Source: Bacillota bacterium (GTDB lineage: Bacteria; Bacillota; Clostridia; Christensenellales; Aristaeellaceae). Taken from it: DNA of 64,000 nucleotides. Within the stretch, counting starts at the first letter, position 1. Every line of letters starts with the position of its first letter. The notes under the pieces are model-generated. The model had not been told where the DNA came from and searched no databases. It saw nothing but the letters and a program-made list of their open reading frames with translations. The DNA lies in contig JAEZJP010000206.1 in assembly GCA_023415715.1 (NCBI GenBank), forward strand, positions 19,736 to 83,735, in the 5' to 3' direction. A program made the position numbers and the translations under genes. Below are positions 57,270 to 64,000 of the stretch, piece by piece.

Positions 57270-57841
57270 GGTTTTTCTTCCTCCTGCGCAATGTCCATGC
57301 GGTACGCCATCAGCGTTACCTCCCAAGGTTTTGTATCCGGCCCGGCCACCGTATGGCTATTCAAAAAGCCGATTACAAACTGATAGAAGTCATCAGCTTC
57401 TTTAGGCGTCAGGTGCACAATGCCTGTCAATATGTCGTTGAGGCCATGCATGTTTTCCGGTTTAAGCGTCTCCCGATTCCTTTCCACCGTATGCATAAAG
57501 CCGTTCAATGCTGTCATCAGACCGGCCTTTACCATTTCATCACGCATGGGGGCAAGCGTATCCTTGTATTGCTGGCCGATACTGACAGTAACATCCGCAA
57601 GGCGCAGATAATGGGCTTGAATGCCGCGGATCACTTCCATATGATCCGGCTCCACTAAACCGATGGACATCAGCTGTTTCAAATGATGCTGGGCTGCAGA
57701 GGGTGTTATGTTCAACCTGCCGGCAACCTCCTTGGCCGTAACGGGATGGCCCAAAAGCTGCATCTCCCGCAGGATTTTTTGGCGCAAGGGCAGCGAATAG
57801 ATGCGAAGCTCCTTTTCACTTTTGAGAGTAATCATCTTCAT
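57266..57841 (-). CDS. ArsR-like winged-helix regulator of the MFS gene
   Basis: The 191-aa protein has an N-terminal winged helix (about 15-85) with VTAKEVAGRLNITPSAAQHH as the recognition part, and a longer C-terminal helical domain that may bind ligand or dimerise. ATG at 57841 follows GGAGATG; the ORF's first codon is six codons earlier. It is transcribed first and overlaps the MFS gene by four bases. ACGTAA/TTACGT repeats lie across its promoter, suggesting autoregulation. Confidence 0.85.
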   Translation of the reverse strand: MKMITLKSEKELRIYSLPLRQKILREMQLLGHPVTAKEVAGRLNITPSAAQHHLKQLMSIGLVEPDHMEVIRGIQAHYLRLADVTVSIGQQYKDTLAPMRDEMVKAGLMTALNGFMHTVERNRETLKPENMHGLNDILTGIVHLTPKEADDFYQFVIGFLNSHTVAGPDTKPWEVTLMAYRMDIAQEEEKP

Positions 57842-57857
57842 AACAACATCTCCAACC

Positions 57858-57910
57858 ACGTAACAACTTTCATCACGTAATATTTTATGTTACGTTATAT
57901 CAAATGTCAA
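57858..57910 (-). promoter_or_regulatory. Promoter and operator of the regulator/MFS operon
   Basis: On the minus strand TTGACA (57905-57910), 17 bases and TAAAAT (57882-57887). ACGTAA (57875-57880) and TTACGT (57890-57895) form an inverted repeat spanning the -10, and another ACGTAAC is at 57858-57864. A repressor here would block polymerase binding. Confidence 0.75.
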
Positions 57911-57925
57911 GTTACAATTTGCATA

Positions 57926-57957
57926 CAAAAAACCGACCGGTTTTATGCCGGTCGGTT
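57926..57957 (-). terminator. Terminator of the SpoIID-like gene
   Basis: AACCGACCGG (57931-57940) pairs with CCGGTCGGTT (57948-57957); on the minus strand a T run follows, so it ends the transcript of the gene at 57969. Confidence 0.88.
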
Positions 57958-57968
57958 CGATGATTACC

Positions 57969-59717
57969 CTATTCGTCTTTTTCCACGAAGCTTGCCATTA
58001 CATAGCCTTCCATCGCATCTGTCTTTACCTTGAGCCAGCCATCGGGCAGTTCTTCCAGCACCAGCAGCTTTTGCCCGTAATACAAAAGACGTACGACCGG
58101 TCCCGTAAGGCTTGGCTCACCGCGCAGATTCAGCGAGGAGTTTTCAGCGATCAGCGTCACCTTCGCCCGCCATTGACCCGGGGCAGGCGTCTGGGTAAGG
58201 GGCATCAGCGTGGGCCTGGGCGTAGGCGTTGCCGGCGGCCCAGGTGTTGCCAGGAAGGCAGCGTCAATGGGCGGTAGAGGTGTCGCCTGGGATGTCATTT
58301 TCACAAGCTTCATTCCTGGAAAGTAAAACTCCAGAATCTGCGCGAACGTAACGTTATCCTTAAGCGCCATCCACTCCGCGCCCCGCTGGCTGAGGCCCAC
58401 GCCATGGCCATACCGCCGCGATTCAATAACAAAGCTGTTTTCCGTTTCCCTGACTGTCACGATTTCATTGTTGTCACCGTTGATGGAAAGATTCAGCGCC
58501 GTTTCCACATCGGGAAAAATGTTAAGTTCAACGGTAAGCGCCTGCGGTACCGGCTGCATGGCCGTCCACTGAGGCGCCACGGGCGTTGCTGTGGGAGCCG
58601 GCGTTTGCGTCTGTACTGAAAAGTAGGATTCTTCCTCCGGCTGGGAGGGTGATATAGGTTTTCTGGCTTCCGCCCGCACATCAAAGCGGAGCATGGTCAT
58701 AACCTTGGAAGGCTCGGGAAACCTTGGCGTATGCGCCGTAATGCCATTGATGGCCGTAACGCGGATATTGCCCAGATCGCCGTCATACCCAAGCGCCGCA
58801 AGCTGATTAGACAGCGCATTTTTTAAAAGCACTATCAGAGGATCATTCGCCGCCGTGTTTGCGGTGGATCGTGGTACGGTAAAGCTTTTTATAATGCTTA
58901 AGGGATTTCCCAAGTCGTAGGGATCATCCTTCATCACGCTGACGTCCTGTTCGCTGCCACCCCATACGTTACGCATAAGCTCCGTCTGGCCGCCGTTGCT
59001 GGCCGAGTAATAACACTCTGCCAGACCACCGTTGTAAAAGCCTACAACGCCTTCGGTCTCCCGTACGGCCTGGACGGCCTGCACATTGCCCGGCAGCATT
59101 CCCTTGAATACCTGGTCGTTGGTGTTGTCCACTACGTCGTAGTCCTGCGCGCTGCCCGTTCTTTTCAGCGCATAGGTGCGGGCAGTGACTGCCTGGGCTT
59201 TCAGCGCTTCCAATGGAAACGAATCACTCATTTCATAGGGAACCACGCCCAGAAGGTACTCCTCCATGGGAATGTGCAGCACGGCCCGCAGCATCCCATC
59301 CCGGATGGACACCGACAAATCGCCAGTATACAGGCTGTAGTCACCATTAAGCCTAAGGCCGTTCTCTTCGCCACTTAACACGGCATGCCTTTTCAGAGTT
59401 AGCTGCTGCCCGGCATTCATGGCCATGCCCTCGTAGTATAGCATCAATGTGCCTTGCATACTGGAGATGGTGATCTTTGATCCACGCTGAAAACTAAGCC
59501 CGCCGGGCTCCAAGGAATAGCTGCCATCCAGCGCAGCGTCTAGCCTGTCGGTTAGCGCAAGCCTTGTTAAAAGCACGCGCACCAGGCCGTTTTCAGCCTG
59601 AGCAAAGGCGGTGGTAACCGGGGCATGCAGCGCTTGCGGCAGCACAAAAGACAGGAGCAGCATGAATACAAGTGTCAGCACCCTTGCCCTTTTACGACTT
59701 CCATGTTCGTTCCGCAT
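57969..59717 (-). CDS. SpoIID/LytB-domain protein with C-terminal SH3 domain
   Basis: The 582-aa protein has a signal segment (about 15-35) and a SpoIID-type lytic transglycosylase domain: HIPMEEYLLGVVPYEMSDSF, then LEALKAQAVTARTYAL and GGQTELMRNVWGG, with RYGHGVGLSQRGAEWMA near the end. A Pro/Thr linker follows, then an SH3b domain (about 515-580, SSLNLRGEPSLTGPVVRLLY). SpoIID remodels peptidoglycan during engulfment of the forespore. The extra SH3 suggests a wall-bound paralogue rather than spoIID itself. Confidence 0.88.
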   Translation of the reverse strand: MRNEHGSRKRARVLTLVFMLLLSFVLPQALHAPVTTAFAQAENGLVRVLLTRLALTDRLDAALDGSYSLEPGGLSFQRGSKITISSMQGTLMLYYEGMAMNAGQQLTLKRHAVLSGEENGLRLNGDYSLYTGDLSVSIRDGMLRAVLHIPMEEYLLGVVPYEMSDSFPLEALKAQAVTARTYALKRTGSAQDYDVVDNTNDQVFKGMLPGNVQAVQAVRETEGVVGFYNGGLAECYYSASNGGQTELMRNVWGGSEQDVSVMKDDPYDLGNPLSIIKSFTVPRSTANTAANDPLIVLLKNALSNQLAALGYDGDLGNIRVTAINGITAHTPRFPEPSKVMTMLRFDVRAEARKPISPSQPEEESYFSVQTQTPAPTATPVAPQWTAMQPVPQALTVELNIFPDVETALNLSINGDNNEIVTVRETENSFVIESRRYGHGVGLSQRGAEWMALKDNVTFAQILEFYFPGMKLVKMTSQATPLPPIDAAFLATPGPPATPTPRPTLMPLTQTPAPGQWRAKVTLIAENSSLNLRGEPSLTGPVVRLLYYGQKLLVLEELPDGWLKVKTDAMEGYVMASFVEKDE

Positions 59718-59829
59718 TACGCTTTACCCTCCCCATCCGCCTTTCTTACATTAAATATTCAACGTGTTACAAAAGCAAATTACTCACCGATATTAAGTAA
59801 CAGATTTTAGGTCTATGATATATATTACC

Positions 59830-59835
59830 ATTATA
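59830..59835 (-). promoter_or_regulatory. Possible -10 element of the SpoIID-like gene
   Basis: TATAAT on the minus strand lies about 110 bases upstream of the start; no TTGACA is found at the right distance. The intergenic stretch 59718-59871 otherwise shows nothing. Confidence 0.35.
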
Positions 59836-59871
59836 CACCAAAAAACGTCTTGACGGGAATGCGGCAGGCAA

Positions 59872-62118
59872 TTATTCTGCCTGTCTTCCCGTCCAATATT
59901 CCACAAAAGCATCCAGGCTTCGGACGGCGGAGCGGATATCCCCATAGACGGGCAGGCCGTTCTCCTCCAGGTACTGCACAAAAGGCAAAAAGTGTTTGCC
60001 GGCGTTGACTGAAACGACAACAGGCTTGTGATGCCGCTTCACCGTTTTTATAAGCAGCGGCCCGATGGCATCCTCATCCATGAAGCTATCCTGCAGCGTT
60101 TTGAGGTTTTCAATATGAGGTACAATGGCCACAAACATGCAGTCCACACCCGGATCGGATAGTACGGCATCGATGTACGCGGCATAGCCCACGTCGTCGG
60201 TCATTGGCGTCAGGTCCAGAAAGGCAGTCCCGGCGCTTACCAGGCCGTGGGTATTCAGTTCCCGTATCCGCGAGGCGGTTTCCGGCGCGAATTCAGCAGG
60301 CTTCAAATACCGCAAAAGATCCGCGCCCATAGTAGCGTCCAGGCCGGCGTTGACCACCCCGGCCACACGGCAGCCGCATGGCTTACGGCCGGAAAGCATT
60401 GCAAATGCTTTTGTGAAATGATAAAAATCGTCCAATTCCTCTGTCAGCACACAATCAGCCTGAAGGCAGGCGGCCTTGAACACATCATAGCTGCCGGAGA
60501 TGGAAGCGGTATGGGAGGCGGCTGCCTTGGCCCCTGCCTCCGTGCGGCCTGATTTATATACGATTACAGGCTTTTGGGAGCGCCTCGCAAGGTCGAAAAA
60601 CCTACGTCCTTCCCCCGCGCCCACGCCTTCCAGGTAAAGGGCCATCACTTCCACCGCACTGTCCGCTTCAAAATACTCCATCAGGTCCGGCAGGTTAACA
60701 TCCACCTTGTTGCCAAAGCTGACAATGGTGCTGAATATGGCAGCGTAAGGATTCCGTTCCACGCTGGTGATACCCATGGCGCCGCTTTGGGTCAGCAGCG
60801 CCACATTGCTCTTTTCTCCAAGCGGGATGCGCATGCGCTTTTCGTCAATGAACAGCGTGTTGACGCCCATATCTCCATCCCGCGGCGCCCGGAAAACGCC
60901 CATGCAGTTGGGTCCGATCACGCGCACGCCCGGCCGCCTTGCTTCACTCATGCCCATGACAAAATCCTCATACCGCATTTCCGCAGGGATGCCGGAGATG
61001 AGGATTACCGATTTCCCGGGCGGCACCTGCCGTACAAAATCCAGGGAATACTGGCCCGGCGCGGCATACACTACCAAATCGTAAGGGCTCGGAATATCGT
61101 CAAGGCTCTTGTACAGAGGATAGGTGCGCCCCTGTATGACGGCTTCGCCGCCTTTGGGGTTCAGGCAGTACACATCGAACCTGTTAAGTTCCGCAAACAA
61201 GGTCACGATATTCCTGGCCATGCTGTATTTTTCAGCTTTGGTGGAAACACCCGCCACCACAATGCCCCTTGGGTGGAAAAAGCCTTTGAGATGGGATGCG
61301 TCAGGTATTGCTGTGATAGGCGCCGACTCATCCGCAGGGGTAAATTCCGCGTAACCGTCCACTGCCACGAACCGGCCGTCCTTGGAAAATACGATAGGGT
61401 TCAAATCAAGAGCCTTCAGGTAGAAGGAAGGCTTGCGCTCCGACAAAAAGGAAAAGGCGATCCCCAACTCCGATATGCGCGCAACACCTGCAGCAATCAT
61501 GTTCAGATACTCGGGGTGCCCCATATCCGCATACTTGTGCCTGATATTCAAGCCTTGTGTAAAGCTTTGCGCGTCATCAAAGCTGACAGGCGCCAGGAAC
61601 AGGTTTGCAGGATCATAATATTTCGCAAAAAATTCCGCGTCATCCCCGCCCTTGGACAGTGTTACCACCGGCCCGAAGGAAGCATCCTCCTTCATGCCGA
61701 TCATGATCTCATTGCCAAGCGCCTGGGTGAAGCGGATGAATTCAACGATCAGAAAGCCGTCAATATGTGGCTTTTGATCCTGTTCGAAATGGGAAAGAAC
61801 TTCTTCCCGCATTTGTTCCAACATAAAACGCACAAACAACGGATCGCGTATGGTCACCCGCTTCACGCCGCCATAGCGCTGGTTGTGAGCCATGTCTCTG
61901 GAAACGATTTTGATCATCAGATCCTTGCCCGGAAACCGGGAAAGCATCTGCTCGGTGACTTCCTTTGGTTCCTGTACGAAAACATACTGGGGTACATCCA
62001 TCCCTGCCAGCCTCAAAAGCTGGTAGACCTCGTGTTCATGCAGCGTGTTCCGCCCCTGCGCGTGCGCCGCATGCATAATACCATCCATGCGGTCCATTAC
62101 GCTTTGCTCCCAAGCCAT
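59872..62118 (-). CDS. Acetate--CoA ligase (ADP-forming) family protein
   Basis: The 748-aa protein fuses an N-terminal ATP-grasp domain (about 1-250; MIKIVSRDMAHNQRYGGVKR), a CoA-binding Rossmann domain (about 285-400; RGIVVAGVSTKAEKYSMARN, then VIGPNCMGVFR) and the ligase domain with the phospho-His in ASHTASISGS (about residue 536). Such enzymes make ATP from acyl-CoA and ADP in anaerobes, forming acetate or another acid. Domain order ATP-grasp first is one of the known arrangements. AAGGAGG precedes the ATG. The acyl substrate cannot be told from sequence. Confidence 0.93.
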   Translation of the reverse strand: MAWEQSVMDRMDGIMHAAHAQGRNTLHEHEVYQLLRLAGMDVPQYVFVQEPKEVTEQMLSRFPGKDLMIKIVSRDMAHNQRYGGVKRVTIRDPLFVRFMLEQMREEVLSHFEQDQKPHIDGFLIVEFIRFTQALGNEIMIGMKEDASFGPVVTLSKGGDDAEFFAKYYDPANLFLAPVSFDDAQSFTQGLNIRHKYADMGHPEYLNMIAAGVARISELGIAFSFLSERKPSFYLKALDLNPIVFSKDGRFVAVDGYAEFTPADESAPITAIPDASHLKGFFHPRGIVVAGVSTKAEKYSMARNIVTLFAELNRFDVYCLNPKGGEAVIQGRTYPLYKSLDDIPSPYDLVVYAAPGQYSLDFVRQVPPGKSVILISGIPAEMRYEDFVMGMSEARRPGVRVIGPNCMGVFRAPRDGDMGVNTLFIDEKRMRIPLGEKSNVALLTQSGAMGITSVERNPYAAIFSTIVSFGNKVDVNLPDLMEYFEADSAVEVMALYLEGVGAGEGRRFFDLARRSQKPVIVYKSGRTEAGAKAAASHTASISGSYDVFKAACLQADCVLTEELDDFYHFTKAFAMLSGRKPCGCRVAGVVNAGLDATMGADLLRYLKPAEFAPETASRIRELNTHGLVSAGTAFLDLTPMTDDVGYAAYIDAVLSDPGVDCMFVAIVPHIENLKTLQDSFMDEDAIGPLLIKTVKRHHKPVVVSVNAGKHFLPFVQYLEENGLPVYGDIRSAVRSLDAFVEYWTGRQAE

Positions 62119-62172
62119 GCAGATTCCTCCTTGTCATGGTTTGATCCTAACGGGTTTTAATGCCGGGTCCTT

Positions 62173-62883
62173 TCAAGCCAAGAGCTTTGTAATCAATTCC
62201 GAAAGCGGCAGATACGCCATGGGCACGAAAATGGCCGGAAGCAGGTTTCCTACAGACAAGTGCTTGTCATACAAAAGATTGAGGCCGATGCCTATGATAA
62301 GCAGTCCCCCAACTGCGCTCATTTCGGAGATCAGCGCAGGGGTAAACAGTGGAGCAGCCCACTGGGCCAAAAGAGCAATGCTGCCCTGATAAACAAGCAC
62401 AGCCAGCGCCGACATCGCAACGCCCGGCCCCATGGTGCTGGCGAATACGATGGCTGAGATACCGTCCAGCGCGGATTTGGCAATCAGCGTGCTGTGGTCT
62501 CCCTTCAGGCCGCTTTCCAGCGATCCAACAATGGCCATGGCTCCCACACAATAGACCAGGCTGGCTGTGACAAAGCCTTTGGCAAAGGAATTATCGCCGG
62601 CGTCATGCTTACCGGCCAGCAGTTTTTGCATGCGCTGCCCCAATTGATCCAGCCGCTTCTCAATGTTCAGCAGTGCGCCCAGCAGGCCGCCGACGACTAT
62701 GGAGATGATCACGGCCATCATGTCCTGTGTCTTGATGGCGCCCATAATGCCTATTACCAATACGCACAGCCCCAGGCCCTGCATGACAGTATCGCGAAGC
62801 CGCTGGGGAATGCCTTTACGCAGAAGGATGCCCAAAAGGGAACCCAATAAAATAGCTGCCGTATTGATAAGCGTGCCGATCAT
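62173..62883 (-). CDS. DUF554 family membrane protein
   Basis: The 236-aa protein has about seven hydrophobic helices. It starts MIGTLINTAAILLGSLLGIL and contains AKSALDGISAIVFASTMGPG and AVGGLLIIGIGLNLL, the typical blocks of the DUF554 (YdfK-type) family of putative membrane transporters of unknown substrate. It stands alone between rpmA and the acyl-CoA ligase gene. Confidence 0.9.
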   Translation of the reverse strand: MIGTLINTAAILLGSLLGILLRKGIPQRLRDTVMQGLGLCVLVIGIMGAIKTQDMMAVIISIVVGGLLGALLNIEKRLDQLGQRMQKLLAGKHDAGDNSFAKGFVTASLVYCVGAMAIVGSLESGLKGDHSTLIAKSALDGISAIVFASTMGPGVAMSALAVLVYQGSIALLAQWAAPLFTPALISEMSAVGGLLIIGIGLNLLYDKHLSVGNLLPAIFVPMAYLPLSELITKLLA

Positions 62884-62978
62884 AAAATATCAGTCCTTCA
62901 TATGTATATTTCTATCCGCTTACCCTGTATGAAAAACAACATGATGCAAGGAATGTATTTGTTGCGGTGCCGGATTGG

Positions 62979-63010
62979 AAAAAACCTGCCCGGAGAAAAC
63001 TTCGGGCAGG
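62979..63010 (-). terminator. Terminator of the rplU-prp-rpmA operon
   Basis: CCTGCCCG (62985-62992) pairs with CGGGCAGG (63003-63010); on the minus strand six T residues follow. It ends the ribosomal protein operon. Confidence 0.88.
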
Positions 63011-63034
63011 CTGCTTAAGCATGAAAAGAATAAG

Positions 63035-63331
63035 TTATTGGGCGACAGCTTGTTCAGCGGGATAAACGCTGACCTGCTTCTTGTCTTTGCCCAAACGCTC
63101 GAAACGGACGACGCCGTCCACCTTGGCATACAGGGTATCATCCTTGCCGATGCCCACGTTCAGGCCGGGATGGATGTGGGTGCCCCGCTGGCGGACAATG
63201 ATGTTGCCGGCCAGAGAGAATTGCCCGTCAGCCCTTTTCGCGCCAAGGCGCTTGCTCTCGCTGTCGCGGCCGTTACGGGTGGAACCAACGCCCTTTTTAT
63301 GGGCGAAATATTGAAGATTCAGCTTGATCAT
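63035..63331 (-). CDS. rpmA: Ribosomal protein L27
   Basis: The 98-aa protein begins [20 protein letters not shown] and continues [17 protein letters not shown], the L27 signature. It has the short N-terminal extension (first nine residues, ending in Phe) that Firmicutes remove with Prp to expose the tail that reaches the peptidyl transferase centre. ATG at 63331 follows GGAGG; the longer frame starts five codons earlier. Confidence 0.97.
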   Translation of the reverse strand: MIKLNLQYFAHKKGVGSTRNGRDSESKRLGAKRADGQFSLAGNIIVRQRGTHIHPGLNVGIGKDDTLYAKVDGVVRFERLGKDKKQVSVYPAEQAVAQ

Positions 63332-63675
63332 GTCGGTTTCCTCCATTCTTGTATCGACAGGTGGACATGTTTGGGATATTGCTCAGCCAGGTCGCCGATG
63401 CCCTGTTTCAAACATTTCAATAGAACCTGACTGTCATGGCGCTGTTCCTGTGTAATATTCTCAGGAAGCAGCACCTGCAAATATGCATCCTTGGGCCGTC
63501 TTTTCACCTTGGCCTGAATATTGGCCACGCTTTCCAACGCATTGACGCAGGTTGCCGTGAGGGCGGATACTGCGGCACACACGATGTCGCTGCCCAGTGA
63601 GGCGTAATCCGCATGGCCTTCGCAGGTAAATCCTGAAAAAACATCCTGCGCGGTTAGCAGCGTGACGGTGGTCAT
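63328..63675 (-). CDS. prp: Ribosomal-processing cysteine protease Prp
   Basis: The 115-aa protein has the catalytic pair His21 ([10 protein letters not shown]) and Cys33 ([12 protein letters not shown]). Prp cleaves the N-terminal extension of L27. It is encoded between L21 and L27 and overlaps each by one to four bases, as in other Firmicutes. Confidence 0.94.
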   Translation of the reverse strand: MTTVTLLTAQDVFSGFTCEGHADYASLGSDIVCAAVSALTATCVNALESVANIQAKVKRRPKDAYLQVLLPENITQEQRHDSQVLLKCLKQGIGDLAEQYPKHVHLSIQEWRKPT

Positions 63676-63983
63676 TATGCTTTAATGGCGGTAATCTCTA
63701 CCTTGGTATAAGGCTGGCGGTGGCCCATTTGGCTTGCGGAATTCTTCTTGCTCCTGTAGATGCGAATGGAAATCTTTTCGCCCTTAAGATGCTGAAGAAC
63801 CTTGCCTTCCACCTTCGCGCCCGCAACCACCGGGGTACCGGCTGTGACGCCCGCTTCGCTGCCCAGCAGAAGCACATCAAAGGATACGGGGCTGTCCACT
63901 TCCTGATTGAGTTTTTCGACAAAGATCACATCGCCTTGGGATACACGGTATTGCTTGCCACCTGTCGCAATGATTGCATACAT
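63675..63983 (-). CDS. rplU: Ribosomal protein L21
   Basis: The 102-aa protein begins MYAIIATGGKQYRVSQGDVI and contains GAKVEGKVLQHLKGEKISI and KKNSASQMGHRQPYT, the L21 signature. It is the first gene of the rplU-prp-rpmA operon. GGAGGTG precedes the ATG. Only 17 bases lie upstream, so the promoter and any L21 leader are outside the window. Its stop overlaps the Prp start by one base. Confidence 0.97.
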   Translation of the reverse strand: MYAIIATGGKQYRVSQGDVIFVEKLNQEVDSPVSFDVLLLGSEAGVTAGTPVVAGAKVEGKVLQHLKGEKISIRIYRSKKNSASQMGHRQPYTKVEITAIKA

Positions 63984-64000
63984 GGTGCAGCACCTCCTAC

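Noticed and set aside
60574..62160. Plus-strand 528-aa frame opposite the acyl-CoA ligase gene
   Set aside because: It is the mirror of a strongly supported minus-strand gene, is rich in His/Arg/Gln and shows no domain or start signal.
63035..63983. obgE or other expected rpmA neighbour downstream
   Set aside because: The gene after rpmA is DUF554, and obgE is not in the window; nothing suggests a deletion within the visible sequence.

Overview
The window looks like a chromosomal segment of a spore-forming, anaerobic-type Firmicute (class Clostridia; genus not resolvable from sequence). The evidence is a pair of small CotF-like spore coat genes, a SpoIID/LytB-domain protein, the rplU-prp-rpmA cluster with the Firmicutes-type N-terminal extension on L27 next to its processing protease Prp, AGGAGG ribosome binding sites and sigma-A promoters. 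Most of the window (15293-55892, about 40.6 kb) is a complete-looking siphovirus prophage.

Host left flank (1-15292). A partial NusG/LoaP-like antiterminator runs off the left edge. A tRNA-Arg(CCG) with a consensus promoter and terminator follows. Next is one very large surface-protein gene (1244-9940, minus, 2898 aa: signal segment, Thr/Pro linker, CBM_X2-like domains, long beta-helix array, nine Ig-like BIG_2 domains). Its last BIG_2 domain has been cut off by a one-base deletion. The gene lies between the tRNA-Arg and a 32-bp imperfect copy of that tRNA's 3' end (10073-10104), so it may be a tRNA-targeted island. A candidate Panacea-type toxin-antitoxin pair (10190-11022), a sugar ABC importer operon (11388-14503: binding protein and two permeases, no ATPase) and two spore-coat genes come next.

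Prophage (15293-55892). It is inserted in the 3' end of tRNA-Arg(ACG) with exact 47-bp attL/attR repeats. The lysogeny block carries integrase, secreted and membrane accessory proteins, a cI-like repressor and a divergent promoter region with three TGTGTTGA operator half-sites. An early block of small genes (18.3-31.5 kb) includes a helicase-methyltransferase fusion, a nucleotidyltransferase-like protein, a DUF5131 radical-SAM-like protein and a MazG-like protein. An HUH (Rep-like) endonuclease and a sigma-like late regulator precede an HNH endonuclease, TerS, TerL, portal, ClpP-like protease, HK97-type capsid, connector and tail genes. The tail genes include a chaperone pair with a GGGAAAA -1 frameshift site, a 1013-aa tape measure, Dit and a 1217-aa Tal/fibre. 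Lysis genes and a BspA-type leucine-rich repeat protein close the phage. The phage brings its own terminator for the restored tRNA-Arg, and paired TTTACTGGCA decamers sit at both ends.

Host right flank (55925-63983). This holds the tRNA-Arg(ACG) promoter, an autoregulated winged-helix regulator/MFS transporter pair, a SpoIID-SH3 protein, an acetate--CoA ligase (ADP-forming) family enzyme, a DUF554 membrane protein and rpmA, prp and rplU, all on the minus strand. Gene identities come from recognisable motifs and context; no database search was possible.
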